NCBI GenBank assembly: GCA_003158755.1
Contig: PMLF01000071.1
Location: forward strand, 1-9,912
Source: Elusimicrobiota bacterium
Lineage (GTDB): Bacteria; Elusimicrobiota; Elusimicrobia; FEN-1173
Direction of reading: 5' to 3'
DNA length: 9,912 nucleotides
The notes below the pieces were generated by a model, which saw nothing but the letters and a program-made list of their open reading frames with translations, did not search any database and was not told where the DNA came from. Below, piece after piece: positions 1 to 7,154 of this stretch. How positions within the stretch are numbered: position 1 is the stretch's first letter; the number at the start of each line of letters is the position of its first letter. The position numbers and the translations under genes are program-made.

Positions 1-75
1 CTGTCAGCGATCAGCTGTCAGCTAAGTCAAAATTGCATTTGCTGAAAGCTGATAGCTGATAGCTATTCGCTATTT
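1..75. repeat. Heptamer tandem repeat array in opposed orientations upstream of rng
   Basis: The leader of rng is built from 7-base units. On the right, GCTGAAA, GCTGATA, GCTGATA, GCTATTC and GCTATTT run head to tail over 41-75 and end directly at the ribosome binding site. On the left, TCAGCGA, TCAGCTG and TCAGCTA (4-24) are the same unit on the opposite strand. Positions 7-23 and 47-63 therefore pair as a 17-bp imperfect inverted repeat (two mismatches) around a 23-base spacer. The array may continue beyond the window start. It is probably neutral repeat DNA, but as RNA it could fold into a hairpin just ahead of the rng start. Confidence 0.75.
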
Positions 76-86
76 TGGAGGACAAC

Positions 87-1517
87 ATGAAGAAAAAAGA
101 AATTCTAGCCAACGTTTTGCCCGAGGAGACCCGCATCGCCGTCTTGGAGGACGGCCACTTGACGGAGTTCCTCATCGAACGGCCCCAGCTCGGAATGGCC
201 AAGCTCGTCGGCAACATTTACAAGGGCCGGGTCGAAAACGTCCTGCCCGGCATCTCCTCGGCCTTCGTCAACACGGGCTTCGAGAAGAACGCCTATCTTT
301 ACGTCACAGACGTCGTGAGCGATTCCAAAGACCGCCACATCGAGAAGATGATCCAGCGGGGGGACCACATCATGGTCCAGGTGGCGAAGGAAGCCATCGG
401 CACCAAAGGCATGAAAGTGACCATGGACATTTCGCTCCCCGGCCGCTACCTGATCTACATGCCCAAGGGCGAACACGTCGGCGTTTCCAAGAACATCGAG
501 GACGATAAAGAGCGTTCCCGCCTCAAGCGCGCCATCGACGCCTTAAGCCCCAAAGGCGGCGTGATCGTGCGCACCGAAGCGGAAGGCGCCGAGGAGGGCG
601 AGCTCCAGCACGAGATGAAGTATCTGATCCGCCTCTGGGAGGGCATCCAAAAGAAATACGAAAGCGCCCAACCCGGCTCCCTGATCCACCGGGAGCTCGG
701 CCTCACCTTCCAGGTGGCGCGCGACCTCATGACCGACGAAGCCCAGATCTTCCTCATCGACGACAAAGACGAATACCGCGACGTCCGCGGCTTCGTCGAA
801 ATGCTGGCCCCCGAACTGGTCGACCGCGTCCAGCACTACACCGGCAAAACCCCCGTCTTCCAAGCCTTCGGGGTTGACCGGGATTTGTCCACCGTCCGCC
901 AAGCCCGCGTGGACTTGCCCAGCGGAGGCTACCTCATCATCCAAGAGGCCGAGTCCCTCTGCGCCATCGACGTCAACACCGGCAAGTTCGTCGGCAACCG
1001 CTCCCAGGAGGAGACGGTCACCGCCACCAACATCGAAGCCGCCACCGAGGTCGGCAAGCAGCTCCGCCTGCGTAACATCGGCGGCATCATCGTCATCGAC
1101 TTCATCGACATGCGCTGGCGCCGCAACCAGGAAAAGGTCGTGCAAACGCTACAGGAAGCGACGCGAGGCGACCGGGCCAAGATCAAAATCCTCCCAATCA
1201 CGCGCTTGGGCCTCGTCGAGATGACCCGCGAACGACGAAGAGAATCCCTGCTCCAATTGTTGACCGAAGCCTGCCCCGAATGCGAAGGCTCCGGCCGCGT
1301 GCTATCGCCCGAGTCCATGTATCTGCGAATTCAAAAGGAAGTCCTGGAAATCACCCAAGGCCGCTCCGAAGGCAGGTTAAAGGTAACGGTCTGCCCCGAA
1401 GTAGGCCAATTCCTGAAGGACCACCAAGACCGCCTGGAAAAAATAATCAAACGCCCCGCCGAAATCCTGATCGACGGCACCCTCCCCTGGGAGGACTACC
1501 GAATCCTGATCGACTAG
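87..1517 (+). CDS. rng: Ribonuclease G (RNase E/G family endoribonuclease)
   Basis: This is a single-strand-specific endoribonuclease of the RNase E/G family, acting in the cytoplasm in 5' maturation of 16S rRNA and in mRNA decay. The product is 476 residues, close to the usual RNase G length, without the long C-terminal degradosome scaffold of RNase E. An N-terminal S1 RNA-binding domain covers roughly residues 35-115 (KLVGNIYKGRVENVLPGISS). The catalytic core carries the two metal-binding aspartates expected for the family: D295 in AIDVNTGKFVGNRS and D338 in GGIIVIDFIDMR. The Zn-link cysteines are C396 and C399 in CPECEGSGR. I chose ATG 87 because GGAGG at 77-81 lies 5 bases upstream; a TTG at 75 would overlap that site. 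The nearest gene on the right is 175 bases away, so it is probably transcribed alone. Confidence 0.96.
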   Translation: MKKKEILANVLPEETRIAVLEDGHLTEFLIERPQLGMAKLVGNIYKGRVENVLPGISSAFVNTGFEKNAYLYVTDVVSDSKDRHIEKMIQRGDHIMVQVAKEAIGTKGMKVTMDISLPGRYLIYMPKGEHVGVSKNIEDDKERSRLKRAIDALSPKGGVIVRTEAEGAEEGELQHEMKYLIRLWEGIQKKYESAQPGSLIHRELGLTFQVARDLMTDEAQIFLIDDKDEYRDVRGFVEMLAPELVDRVQHYTGKTPVFQAFGVDRDLSTVRQARVDLPSGGYLIIQEAESLCAIDVNTGKFVGNRSQEETVTATNIEAATEVGKQLRLRNIGGIIVIDFIDMRWRRNQEKVVQTLQEATRGDRAKIKILPITRLGLVEMTRERRRESLLQLLTEACPECEGSGRVLSPESMYLRIQKEVLEITQGRSEGRLKVTVCPEVGQFLKDHQDRLEKIIKRPAEILIDGTLPWEDYRILID

Positions 1518-1552
1518 AAGCGATCCCAAATCTTCTTTTCAAAAACGGTATC

Positions 1553-1670
1553 CGTTCAGGAGGTTACTCCCTCTCCCGCCCCTCTGCCGCGGGTGCCTGC
1601 GGCCTCTGGCGCTTTCGCAGGCCCGGGGCACCTTCCCCCGCAAGCGGAAGAGAGTGTAACCCCCTGAACG
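1553..1670. repeat. Intergenic repeat copy 1: CGTTCAGG-ended element with a divergent core
   Basis: This 118-bp element fills most of the rng-deaminase gap. Its ends form a terminal inverted repeat of about 22 bp: CGTTCAGGAGGTTACTCCCT on the left, and CGTTCAGGGGGTTACACTCT when the right end is read on the minus strand. The inside holds a second hairpin, GCCTGCG (1595-1601) with CGCAGGC (1616-1622). The outer ends match those of the elements at 2884-2980 and 7626-7721, but the core is unrelated to theirs. No open reading frame inside looks real. It resembles a MITE or REP-type palindromic element; no transposase is nearby and no clear target-site duplication is visible. Confidence 0.7.
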
Positions 1671-1692
1671 AAAACAAAGGAGCGGAGGTGTA

Positions 1693-2130
1693 ATGGACCC
1701 ATTTTTTCAGGCCGCGATGGAAGAAGCCCGCCGGGGCTTGGCTGAGGGAGGCATCCCCATCGGCTCGGTGATCGTCCACCAGGGGAAAATCATCGGCCGC
1801 GGGCACAACCGTCGCGTCCAAAAAGGAAGCGCCATCCTCCACGGAGAAATGGACGTTCTTGAAAATGCCGGCCGCCGGTCCGCCGGCGTCTATCGCCAGT
1901 CGGTGCTGTACACCACCCTATCCCCGTGTGCCATGTGCAGCGGCGCCATCCTGCTTTACGGCATTCCCACGGTCATCGTCGGCGAAAATCAAACGTTCCT
2001 GGGCGAAGAAGCCTTATTGCGAAGCCGCGGCGTGAAAGTCGAAGTCCTTCAAGACCCCTCCTGCGTGGAGATGATGAAATCCTTCATCGCCTCCCATCCC
2101 GAACTCTGGCACGAGGATATCGGAGTTTGA
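1693..2130 (+). CDS. Cytosine deaminase-like zinc nucleoside/nucleobase deaminase (fungal Fcy1 type)
   Basis: A 145-residue member of the cytidine deaminase fold, most likely converting cytosine to uracil in the pyrimidine salvage pathway. The zinc site is complete: H50 and proton-shuttling E52 in LHGEMD, then C79 and C82 in TLSPCAMCSGA. The spacing and surroundings are those remembered for yeast cytosine deaminase rather than tRNA adenosine deaminase TadA: LENAGR after the HGE motif, ILLYGIP and VVGEN-like VIVGEN, and a C-terminal LWHEDIG in which W139 and D142 occupy the places of the yeast residues that close over the base. N39 corresponds to the substrate-binding Asn. ATG 1693 follows GCGGAGG with 4-5 bases spacing. 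The stop overlaps the start of the next gene by 4 bases, so the two are co-translated. Substrate (cytosine versus another amino-heterocycle) is inferred. Confidence 0.88.
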   Translation: MDPFFQAAMEEARRGLAEGGIPIGSVIVHQGKIIGRGHNRRVQKGSAILHGEMDVLENAGRRSAGVYRQSVLYTTLSPCAMCSGAILLYGIPTVIVGENQTFLGEEALLRSRGVKVEVLQDPSCVEMMKSFIASHPELWHEDIGV

Positions 2131-2867
2131 TCGACTCGCGCGGAGTTGGAAAGGCCCTCCCCGGCTCCGGTGTACTCCTCGATCTTGAAGGAATCTCCGT
2201 CGACGTCCGGCGCAAGAACATCAAATACATCCACTTGCGCGTTTATCCTCCGTCGGGCTGCGTGCGGATTTCTTCCCCGTGGCGGATGAGCCTTGAGTCC
2301 CTCCGCCATTTCGCCCTCTCCAAACTGTCCTGGATCAGGGAACAACAGAAAAGGTTCCAAGAGCACGCGCGCGAGAACCCCCGCGAGTTCCTCGACCAGG
2401 AAAACCATTGGGTGTGGGGAACCCGATATCCATTGAAGATCGTCGAAGAGGCAAGCGCCCCCCGGGTGGAATTGGAGAACGACCGGATGATTTTGCGGGT
2501 CCGTCCCGGCGCCGGCCACGAGAAAAAACGTGCGTTGATGGAAGCCTGGTACCGGGACCAAGTGCGAAAGTCCGCTCCGCCGTTGGTCGAGAAATGGGCC
2601 CCGATCCTGAACGTCCAAGTGAACCGAATCTCCGTTCGAAAGATGAGGACCCGGTGGGGAAGCTGCAGCCTCCGATCCGCCCACATCCGCTTCAACTCGC
2701 GCCTCGCCGAAAAGCCCCGCGAATGCCTCGAGCACGTCGTCGTCCACGAACTGGTCCACCTCCTGGAACCGTCCCACAACCACCGTTTCAAATCCCTGAT
2801 GGACCAATTCCTGCCCCCCTGGCGGGCGTACCGAAAAATCCTCAAAGGCCCTCAAGGATGCGGCTAA
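2127..2867 (+). CDS. YgjP-type (DUF45/WLM-like) zinc metallopeptidase
   Basis: A 246-residue protein of the YgjP-like metal-dependent hydrolase family, which shares the gluzincin HExxH fold with SprT and M48 peptidases. No signal peptide is seen, so it is presumably cytoplasmic. The family's signature runs in order: an N-terminal beta-rich segment (VDVRRKNIKYIHLRV), the RWGSCS motif near residue 170, then HELVH with zinc ligands H207 and H211, catalytic E208, and a third ligand H217 in EPSHNHRF. The start is not an ATG: no in-frame ATG occurs before the conserved N-terminal segment, so I chose TTG 2127, which overlaps the deaminase stop as TTGA. GAGG at 2113-2116 lies 10 bases upstream. This gives the usual family length. 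Its physiological substrate is unknown; coupling with the deaminase does not suggest one. Confidence 0.87.
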   Translation: MIDSRGVGKALPGSGVLLDLEGISVDVRRKNIKYIHLRVYPPSGCVRISSPWRMSLESLRHFALSKLSWIREQQKRFQEHARENPREFLDQENHWVWGTRYPLKIVEEASAPRVELENDRMILRVRPGAGHEKKRALMEAWYRDQVRKSAPPLVEKWAPILNVQVNRISVRKMRTRWGSCSLRSAHIRFNSRLAEKPRECLEHVVVHELVHLLEPSHNHRFKSLMDQFLPPWRAYRKILKGPQGCG

Positions 2868-2883
2868 CCCGATTAATTGTAAC

Positions 2884-2980
2884 CGTTCAGGGGGTGTGGA
2901 ATTTTCCGTCGTAGGGGCGGGTCTAAGACCCGCCCCCAACAAAAAGGCCTCTGGCGGGGGTTGATCCACTCCCCTGAACG
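2884..2980. repeat. Intergenic repeat copy 2: CGTTCAGG-ended element with GC palindrome core
   Basis: A 97-bp element between the metallopeptidase and the glycan operon. The ends are inverted repeats (CGTTCAGGGGGTGTGGA; the right end on the minus strand is CGTTCAGGGGAGTGGAT), and the complementarity extends outward as GTAAY. The core is a perfect palindrome at 2914-2936 with two 11-bp arms (GGGGCGGGTCT and AGACCCGCCCC) around one base. A 38-base core stretch is identical to the element at 7626-7721, in the same orientation. No T-tract follows the palindrome on either strand, so it is not a classical terminator. Confidence 0.85.
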
Positions 2981-3055
2981 ATTACGATTTTCGGACGTTG
3001 CCGGCCCGCCCCCGACAATGGCATCATTCTGAATCGACCCCACACGGAGCGACCC

Positions 3056-4213
3056 ATGGACTTCATCGACTTAAAAAAACAACAGTCCCGCATCGCGGGC
3101 AGCCTGAGGCGCCGCCTCGACGCCGTCCTCGCCCACGGCGCCTACATTCAAGGCCCCGAAATCGTCGAGCTGGAAAAGCAGCTCGCCGCCTACGTCGGGA
3201 CGAAACACTGCCTCGCCTGCTCCAGCGGCACCGACGCCCTCGTGATCCCCTTGATGGCCTGGGGCATCGGCCCCGGGGACGCCGTCTTCACGACGCCTTT
3301 CACTTTCGTCGCCACGGCCGAAGCCGCCGCGCTCGTGGGCGCCACCCCCGTTTTCGTCGATGTAAACCCCGACACCTTCAACATCGAACCTGAGTCCCTG
3401 CGCCGCGCCGTTCGCCGCGTCAAGGCGGGCGAGCGGCCGAGCCCCGGCGCTCCGTCGGGCCTCAAAGCCCGGGCCGTGATCCCCGTGGACCTCTTCGGCC
3501 TCCCCGCCGACTACGATGCCCTGAACGCCGTCATCCGCGAGGAGGGTTTGTTACTGTTGGAGGACGCCGCCCAAGGCCTGGGGGGGATCTATAAAGGAAA
3601 GAAGGCCGGATCTTTTGGTCACGCGGGCGCCACCAGCTTCTTCCCAGCCAAACCCCTCGGGTGCTACGGCGACGGCGGAGCCGTCTTCACCGACGACGAC
3701 GCCCTGATCGAGGTCCTCCGCTCCATCCGCGTCCACGGCCAAGGAACCGATAAATATGAAAACGTAAGGATCGGCATGAACGGCCGCCTGGACACCCTCC
3801 AAGCGGCGATCCTCCTCGCTAAGCTGGAAATCTTCGAGGACGAGATCGTCGCCCGCCAGGAAGTCGCCGCGCGCTACAACCGCGGTCTTGAGGGCGTTGT
3901 CCAAACCCCAAAAATATTTTCGCACTCCCGTTCCGCCTGGGCTCAATACTCGGTCTTGACCGATCATCCCGCCGACGCCATGGCGAAGCTGAAAGCCGAG
4001 GGCATCCCCACCGCCGTCTACTATCCCAAGCCGCTCCACCTCCAAAAGGCGTTCGCCAATCTCGGTCACAAGCCCGGCGATTTCCCGGTCTCCGAGTCTT
4101 TCTCAAAACGGATCTTCAGCCTGCCCATGCACCCGTATTTGAGCGCCCCCGATCAAGAGAAGGTGATTTCGGCGGTCCGCTCGGCGGTTCGGGGGAAGGC
4201 GGATCCGCGGTGA
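3056..4213 (+). CDS. DegT/DnrJ/EryC1/StrS-family PLP sugar aminotransferase (WbpE/WlbC-like)
   Basis: A 385-residue PLP-dependent aminotransferase of fold type I that would transfer an amino group from glutamate to a keto-nucleotide sugar. The N-terminus (FIDLKKQQSRI, then YIQGPEI), SSGTDAL phosphate-binding turn, FTFVATAEA, the PLP-ring Asp D170 in EDAAQ, and the Schiff-base lysine K199 in SFFPAKPLGCYGDGGA are all present. The last motif, together with RLDTLQAAILLAKLEIFE and SLPMHPYL near the C-terminus, is the pattern I know from WbpE/WlbC, which make UDP-2-acetamido-3-amino-glucuronate; that exact substrate is inferred. GGAG at 3046-3049 sits 6 bases before ATG 3056. It is the first gene of an operon and overlaps the glycosyltransferase by GTGA. 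The partner enzymes of that route are missing, except for the dehydrogenase remnant at 7215-7596. Confidence 0.93.
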   Translation: MDFIDLKKQQSRIAGSLRRRLDAVLAHGAYIQGPEIVELEKQLAAYVGTKHCLACSSGTDALVIPLMAWGIGPGDAVFTTPFTFVATAEAAALVGATPVFVDVNPDTFNIEPESLRRAVRRVKAGERPSPGAPSGLKARAVIPVDLFGLPADYDALNAVIREEGLLLLEDAAQGLGGIYKGKKAGSFGHAGATSFFPAKPLGCYGDGGAVFTDDDALIEVLRSIRVHGQGTDKYENVRIGMNGRLDTLQAAILLAKLEIFEDEIVARQEVAARYNRGLEGVVQTPKIFSHSRSAWAQYSVLTDHPADAMAKLKAEGIPTAVYYPKPLHLQKAFANLGHKPGDFPVSESFSKRIFSLPMHPYLSAPDQEKVISAVRSAVRGKADPR

Positions 4214-4971
4214 ACCTTTCCGTCGTCATTCCCGCCCACAATGAGGAGGGCGTCATCGCCGGCACGCTCCGGGGCCTTTACGCGGAATTGAAGAAGGAAG
4301 GGGTCCCGCACGAAATCGTGGCGGTGAACGATCATTCCACCGACGGGACCGGAACGATCCTCCGCGGCCTGTCGGCCGAAATCCCGACGTTGCGCGCGGT
4401 GGAGAACGCGTCCGCCGGCGGGTTCGGCCACGCCGTGCGTTTCGGGCTGGAACGTTTCACGGGCGACGTCGTGGCCGTGTATATGGCCGACGCGTCGGAC
4501 TCTCCGGAGGACCTCGTGCGCTTTTACCGCGTCATGTCCGACCAAGGCGTCGATTGCGTGTTTGGCAGCCGGTTTTCTCGCGGGGGGCGGACGGTGGATT
4601 ACCCGCCCCACAAATATATCCTGAACCGCCTGGCCAACCGGTTCATCCAAGCGCTTTTTCGCCTGCCGTACAACGACATCACCAACGCCTTCAAGATGTA
4701 CCGCCGTTGCGTGATCGAAGGTGCCCAACCGCTTTTAAGCGCCCACTTCAACCTGACGGTGGAGTTGCCCCTGAAGGCCATCATTCGAGGATACCGTTAC
4801 GCCGTTGTCCCCAACGCTTGGGTCAACCGCAAGGCGGGAGTTTCAAAGTTGAGGATAAAGGAAATGGGGTCGCGATATTTGTTCATCGTTCTGTATTGTT
4901 TCATTGAAAAGTGGCTTTCGCGGGGAGACTACCGGCGGAGAGATCTTCCGTCCCAAGGGGAGGGCCGATGA
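4210..4971 (+). CDS. Family 2 glycosyltransferase, dolichyl-phosphate mannose synthase type
   Basis: A 253-residue GT-A-fold glycosyltransferase that probably moves a sugar from a nucleotide donor to a polyprenyl phosphate or lipid-linked acceptor at the inner face of the membrane. The N-terminus shows LSVVIPAHNEEGVIAGTL, then the nucleotide-binding D41 in VNDHSTDGT and a metal-site segment D94-A-S-D97 in YMADASDSPEDL. Downstream are FGSRFSRGG and DITNAFKMYRR, typical of the DPM1/GtrB branch. There is no C-terminal GtrA-like multi-pass domain; only one hydrophobic stretch (SRYLFIVLYCFIEKWL, near residues 219-234) could touch the membrane. The start is GTG 4210 inside the preceding stop (GTGA), and the end overlaps the next ATG as ATGA. 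Donor and acceptor cannot be read from sequence. Confidence 0.9.
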   Translation: MNLSVVIPAHNEEGVIAGTLRGLYAELKKEGVPHEIVAVNDHSTDGTGTILRGLSAEIPTLRAVENASAGGFGHAVRFGLERFTGDVVAVYMADASDSPEDLVRFYRVMSDQGVDCVFGSRFSRGGRTVDYPPHKYILNRLANRFIQALFRLPYNDITNAFKMYRRCVIEGAQPLLSAHFNLTVELPLKAIIRGYRYAVVPNAWVNRKAGVSKLRIKEMGSRYLFIVLYCFIEKWLSRGDYRRRDLPSQGEGR

Positions 4972-6038
4972 AAACCTATCTCTTGACCGGCGGGGCGGGG
5001 TTCGTCGGGTCCAACCTGGCGCTCCGGTTCAAGGCGTCCATGGGCGACGGGGCGCGGGTGGTGGCGTTGGACAACCTCCGGCGGCGCGGATCGGAACTGC
5101 AATTGCCCCGCCTCCGCGCGGCGGGGGTGGAGTTCGTCCACGGCGACATCCGCCAATTGGAGGATTTGGAGGCCGTCGGACCCGTGGACGTGATGGTGGA
5201 GTGTTCCGCGGAGCCGTCGGTCCTGGCCGGGTACGGAGATTCGCCCCACTACGTCCTGCAGACGAATTTGATGGGGACCCTCAATTGCCTGGAAATCGCC
5301 CGCCGATACAAGACGGACGTGGTGTTCCTGTCCACCAGCCGCGTCTATCCCATGGCGGTCATCAACCGGCTTCGGTGCGGGGAAAGAAAGACGCGCTTCG
5401 CTTTGGAGGATTCCCAAGAGGTCCCCGGCGCGTCGGCCCGCGGATTCTCCGAGGATTTCCCGTTGGAGGGGACCCGGTCTCTGTACGGCGCCACGAAGCT
5501 GGCGTCCGAGTTGATGATGCGCGAGTACATGGAAATGTACGGTTTTCGGGGGGTCATCAATCGGTGCGGCGTCCTTTCCGGTCCTTGGCAGATGGGCAAA
5601 GTGGACCAGGGGGTCGTGGTCCTGTGGGTGGCGGCGCACCATTTCGGCCGTCCGCTGAATTACATCGGGTTCGGCGGCGAGGGCAAGCAGGTGCGGGATG
5701 TCCTTCACATCGACGACCTGGGGGACTTGATCGAGATCCAGCTCCGCGATTTGTCCCGTTACGACGGAAAGGTCTACAATGTGGGAGGCGGGTTGAAGAA
5801 CAGCGTGTCCCTCCAGGAGTTGACGACCTTGTGCCGCGAGGCGACCGGACGCACCATCCCCATCGCCTCCGTCGCCGAGAACCGCCCCGCCGACATCCGA
5901 TGTTACATCACCGACAACGGAAAAGTGGAAACGGCCGCGGGATGGACGCCGCGGCGCGACGTCCGTCGTGTCGTCCAGGACGTCTCCGATTGGATCGGCG
6001 CCCATTCGGAGGCCCTTCGGCCGCTCTTAACTTCTTAG
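4968..6038 (+). CDS. NAD-dependent nucleotide-sugar epimerase/dehydratase (extended SDR), first of two
   Basis: A 356-residue extended short-chain dehydrogenase/reductase. The Rossmann glycine motif GGAGFVGS is at the extreme N-terminus, NAD-adenine recognition is DNLRRRGSE, and the active-site triad is intact: S124 or T123 in LSTSRVYP, Y173 and K177 in SLYGATK. RCGVLSGPWQMGKVDQGVV and GGEGKQVRDVLHIDDL resemble CDP-paratose 2-epimerase (RfbE, tyvelose pathway) and related enzymes, so a C2 or C4 epimerisation of a nucleotide sugar is the likely reaction; the substrate is not determinable here. I chose ATG 4968, which overlaps the glycosyltransferase stop by 4 bases and follows AGGGGAGGG (4956-4964). 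An upstream in-frame start at 4911 would add 19 residues ahead of the Rossmann strand and lacks such a site. The following SDR starts 16 bases downstream. Confidence 0.9.
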   Translation: MKTYLLTGGAGFVGSNLALRFKASMGDGARVVALDNLRRRGSELQLPRLRAAGVEFVHGDIRQLEDLEAVGPVDVMVECSAEPSVLAGYGDSPHYVLQTNLMGTLNCLEIARRYKTDVVFLSTSRVYPMAVINRLRCGERKTRFALEDSQEVPGASARGFSEDFPLEGTRSLYGATKLASELMMREYMEMYGFRGVINRCGVLSGPWQMGKVDQGVVVLWVAAHHFGRPLNYIGFGGEGKQVRDVLHIDDLGDLIEIQLRDLSRYDGKVYNVGGGLKNSVSLQELTTLCREATGRTIPIASVAENRPADIRCYITDNGKVETAAGWTPRRDVRRVVQDVSDWIGAHSEALRPLLTS

Positions 6039-6054
6039 GGAAGAGAGGAATCGC

Positions 6055-7137
6055 ATGGCGCGCATCGCCCTCATCACCGGTTCCGCCGGGCTCATCGGGT
6101 CCCAGGCGGCCCGGTTTTTCCATGAAAAGGGATTTCAGATCGTCGGGGTCGACAACGACATGCGGCGCGTCTTCTTCGGGGACGAGGCCTCCACCCTCTG
6201 GAACCGGGAACGGCTGCAATCGGACCTGGCCGGCTACCGACATCACGAGGCCGACATCCGCGACGCCAAGGCCATGGAAACGATCTTCCGTCAATACGGC
6301 AAGGATATTTCCCTGGTGGTCCACACGGCGGCCCAGCCTTCCCACGACTGGGCGGCCAAAGACCCGTTCACGGATTTCTCCGTCAACGCCAACGGAACGC
6401 TGACGCTCCTGGAGATGACGCGGCTCCACGCGCCGGAGGCGGTGTTCCTCTTCACCTCGACCAACAAAGTCTACGGCGACGCCCCGAACGCCCTGCCGTT
6501 GGTGGAGCAGGAGGACCGCTGGGAAATCGATCCATCGCATCCCTACTTCGCTCGCGGGATCGATGAGCGCATGAGCGTCGATCAGTCCAAGCACAGCCTG
6601 TTCGGCGTCTCCAAGCTGGCGGCGGACATGCTGGTGCAGGAATACGGCAGGTACTTCGGCATGAAGACGGGCGTCTTCCGAGGCGGGTGCTTGACGGGGC
6701 CGGACCATTCCGGGACGCAGCTGCACGGGTTCCTTTCCTATCTGATGAAATGCGCGGTCCAGGGGATTCCGTACACCGTCTTCGGGTATAAAGGCAAGCA
6801 GGTCCGCGACAACATCCACAGCTACGACCTGGTAAACATGTTTTGGCACTTCTACCAAAATCCCCGACCCGGGGAGGTCTACAACGCGGGGGGGGGCCGC
6901 CACTCCAATTGCTCGATGCGGGAAGCCATCCGCCTCTGCGAAGCCATGACCGGAAAAAAGATGGCTTGGACCTACGCGGACGCCAACCGAAGCGGCGATC
7001 ACATCTGGTACGTCAGCGACGTGGGAAAATTCCAGAGCCACTTTCCCGAATGGAAATACCGGTTTAGCCTCCAGGACATCCTCGGCCAGATCCATCAGGC
7101 GTTCACAGCGGGCGGCCGTTCTTCGGCCGAAAACTGA
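6055..7137 (+). CDS. NAD-dependent epimerase/dehydratase-family protein (extended SDR), second of two, Tyr replaced by Phe
   Basis: A 360-residue extended SDR, paralogous in fold to its upstream neighbour but clearly divergent in sequence. The NAD-binding loop is TGSAGLIGS (G9, G12, G15), with VDNDMRR as adenine-ribose recognition strand. HTAAQPSHDWAAKDPFTDF, T136 in FTSTNKVYGD, FRGGCLTGPDHSG and GYKGKQVRDNIHSYDL identify a subfamily usually annotated as CDP-paratose/tyvelose 2-epimerase-like. The expected catalytic YxxxK motif reads SLFGVSK: F183 stands in place of Tyr and K187 is kept, so ordinary SDR proton transfer by Tyr is not possible at that position. It follows SDR 1 after 16 bases, with GAGAGGAA as binding site, and is the last intact gene of the operon that starts at 3056. 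Confidence 0.9.
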   Translation: MARIALITGSAGLIGSQAARFFHEKGFQIVGVDNDMRRVFFGDEASTLWNRERLQSDLAGYRHHEADIRDAKAMETIFRQYGKDISLVVHTAAQPSHDWAAKDPFTDFSVNANGTLTLLEMTRLHAPEAVFLFTSTNKVYGDAPNALPLVEQEDRWEIDPSHPYFARGIDERMSVDQSKHSLFGVSKLAADMLVQEYGRYFGMKTGVFRGGCLTGPDHSGTQLHGFLSYLMKCAVQGIPYTVFGYKGKQVRDNIHSYDLVNMFWHFYQNPRPGEVYNAGGGRHSNCSMREAIRLCEAMTGKKMAWTYADANRSGDHIWYVSDVGKFQSHFPEWKYRFSLQDILGQIHQAFTAGGRSSAEN

Positions 7138-7154
7138 AGGGCGGGCCGGCTCCC

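Noticed and set aside
2049..2969. A 306-residue minus-strand open frame over the metallopeptidase
   Set aside because: Antisense shadow that starts in the repeat at 2884-2980; the opposite strand has an intact HExxH protein.
2998..3027. Possible promoter TTGCCG with CATCAT (18-base spacer) before the aminotransferase
   Set aside because: Only 4 of 6 matches in each hexamer; no better than chance in this sequence, although some promoter should exist in 2981-3040.
4911..4967. Upstream start extending the first SDR by 19 residues
   Set aside because: The Rossmann strand begins right after ATG 4968, which has a strong ribosome binding site and an ATGA overlap like its neighbours.
4904..6403. 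A 499-residue + strand open frame spanning the end of the glycosyltransferase and both SDRs
   Set aside because: Gly/Arg/Pro-rich shadow frame of the SDR genes with no motif.
7113..7129. Hairpin CGGCCG-TTCTT-CGGCCG at the end of SDR 2
   Set aside because: No T-run follows on the + strand and it lies inside the coding sequence, so I do not call it a terminator.
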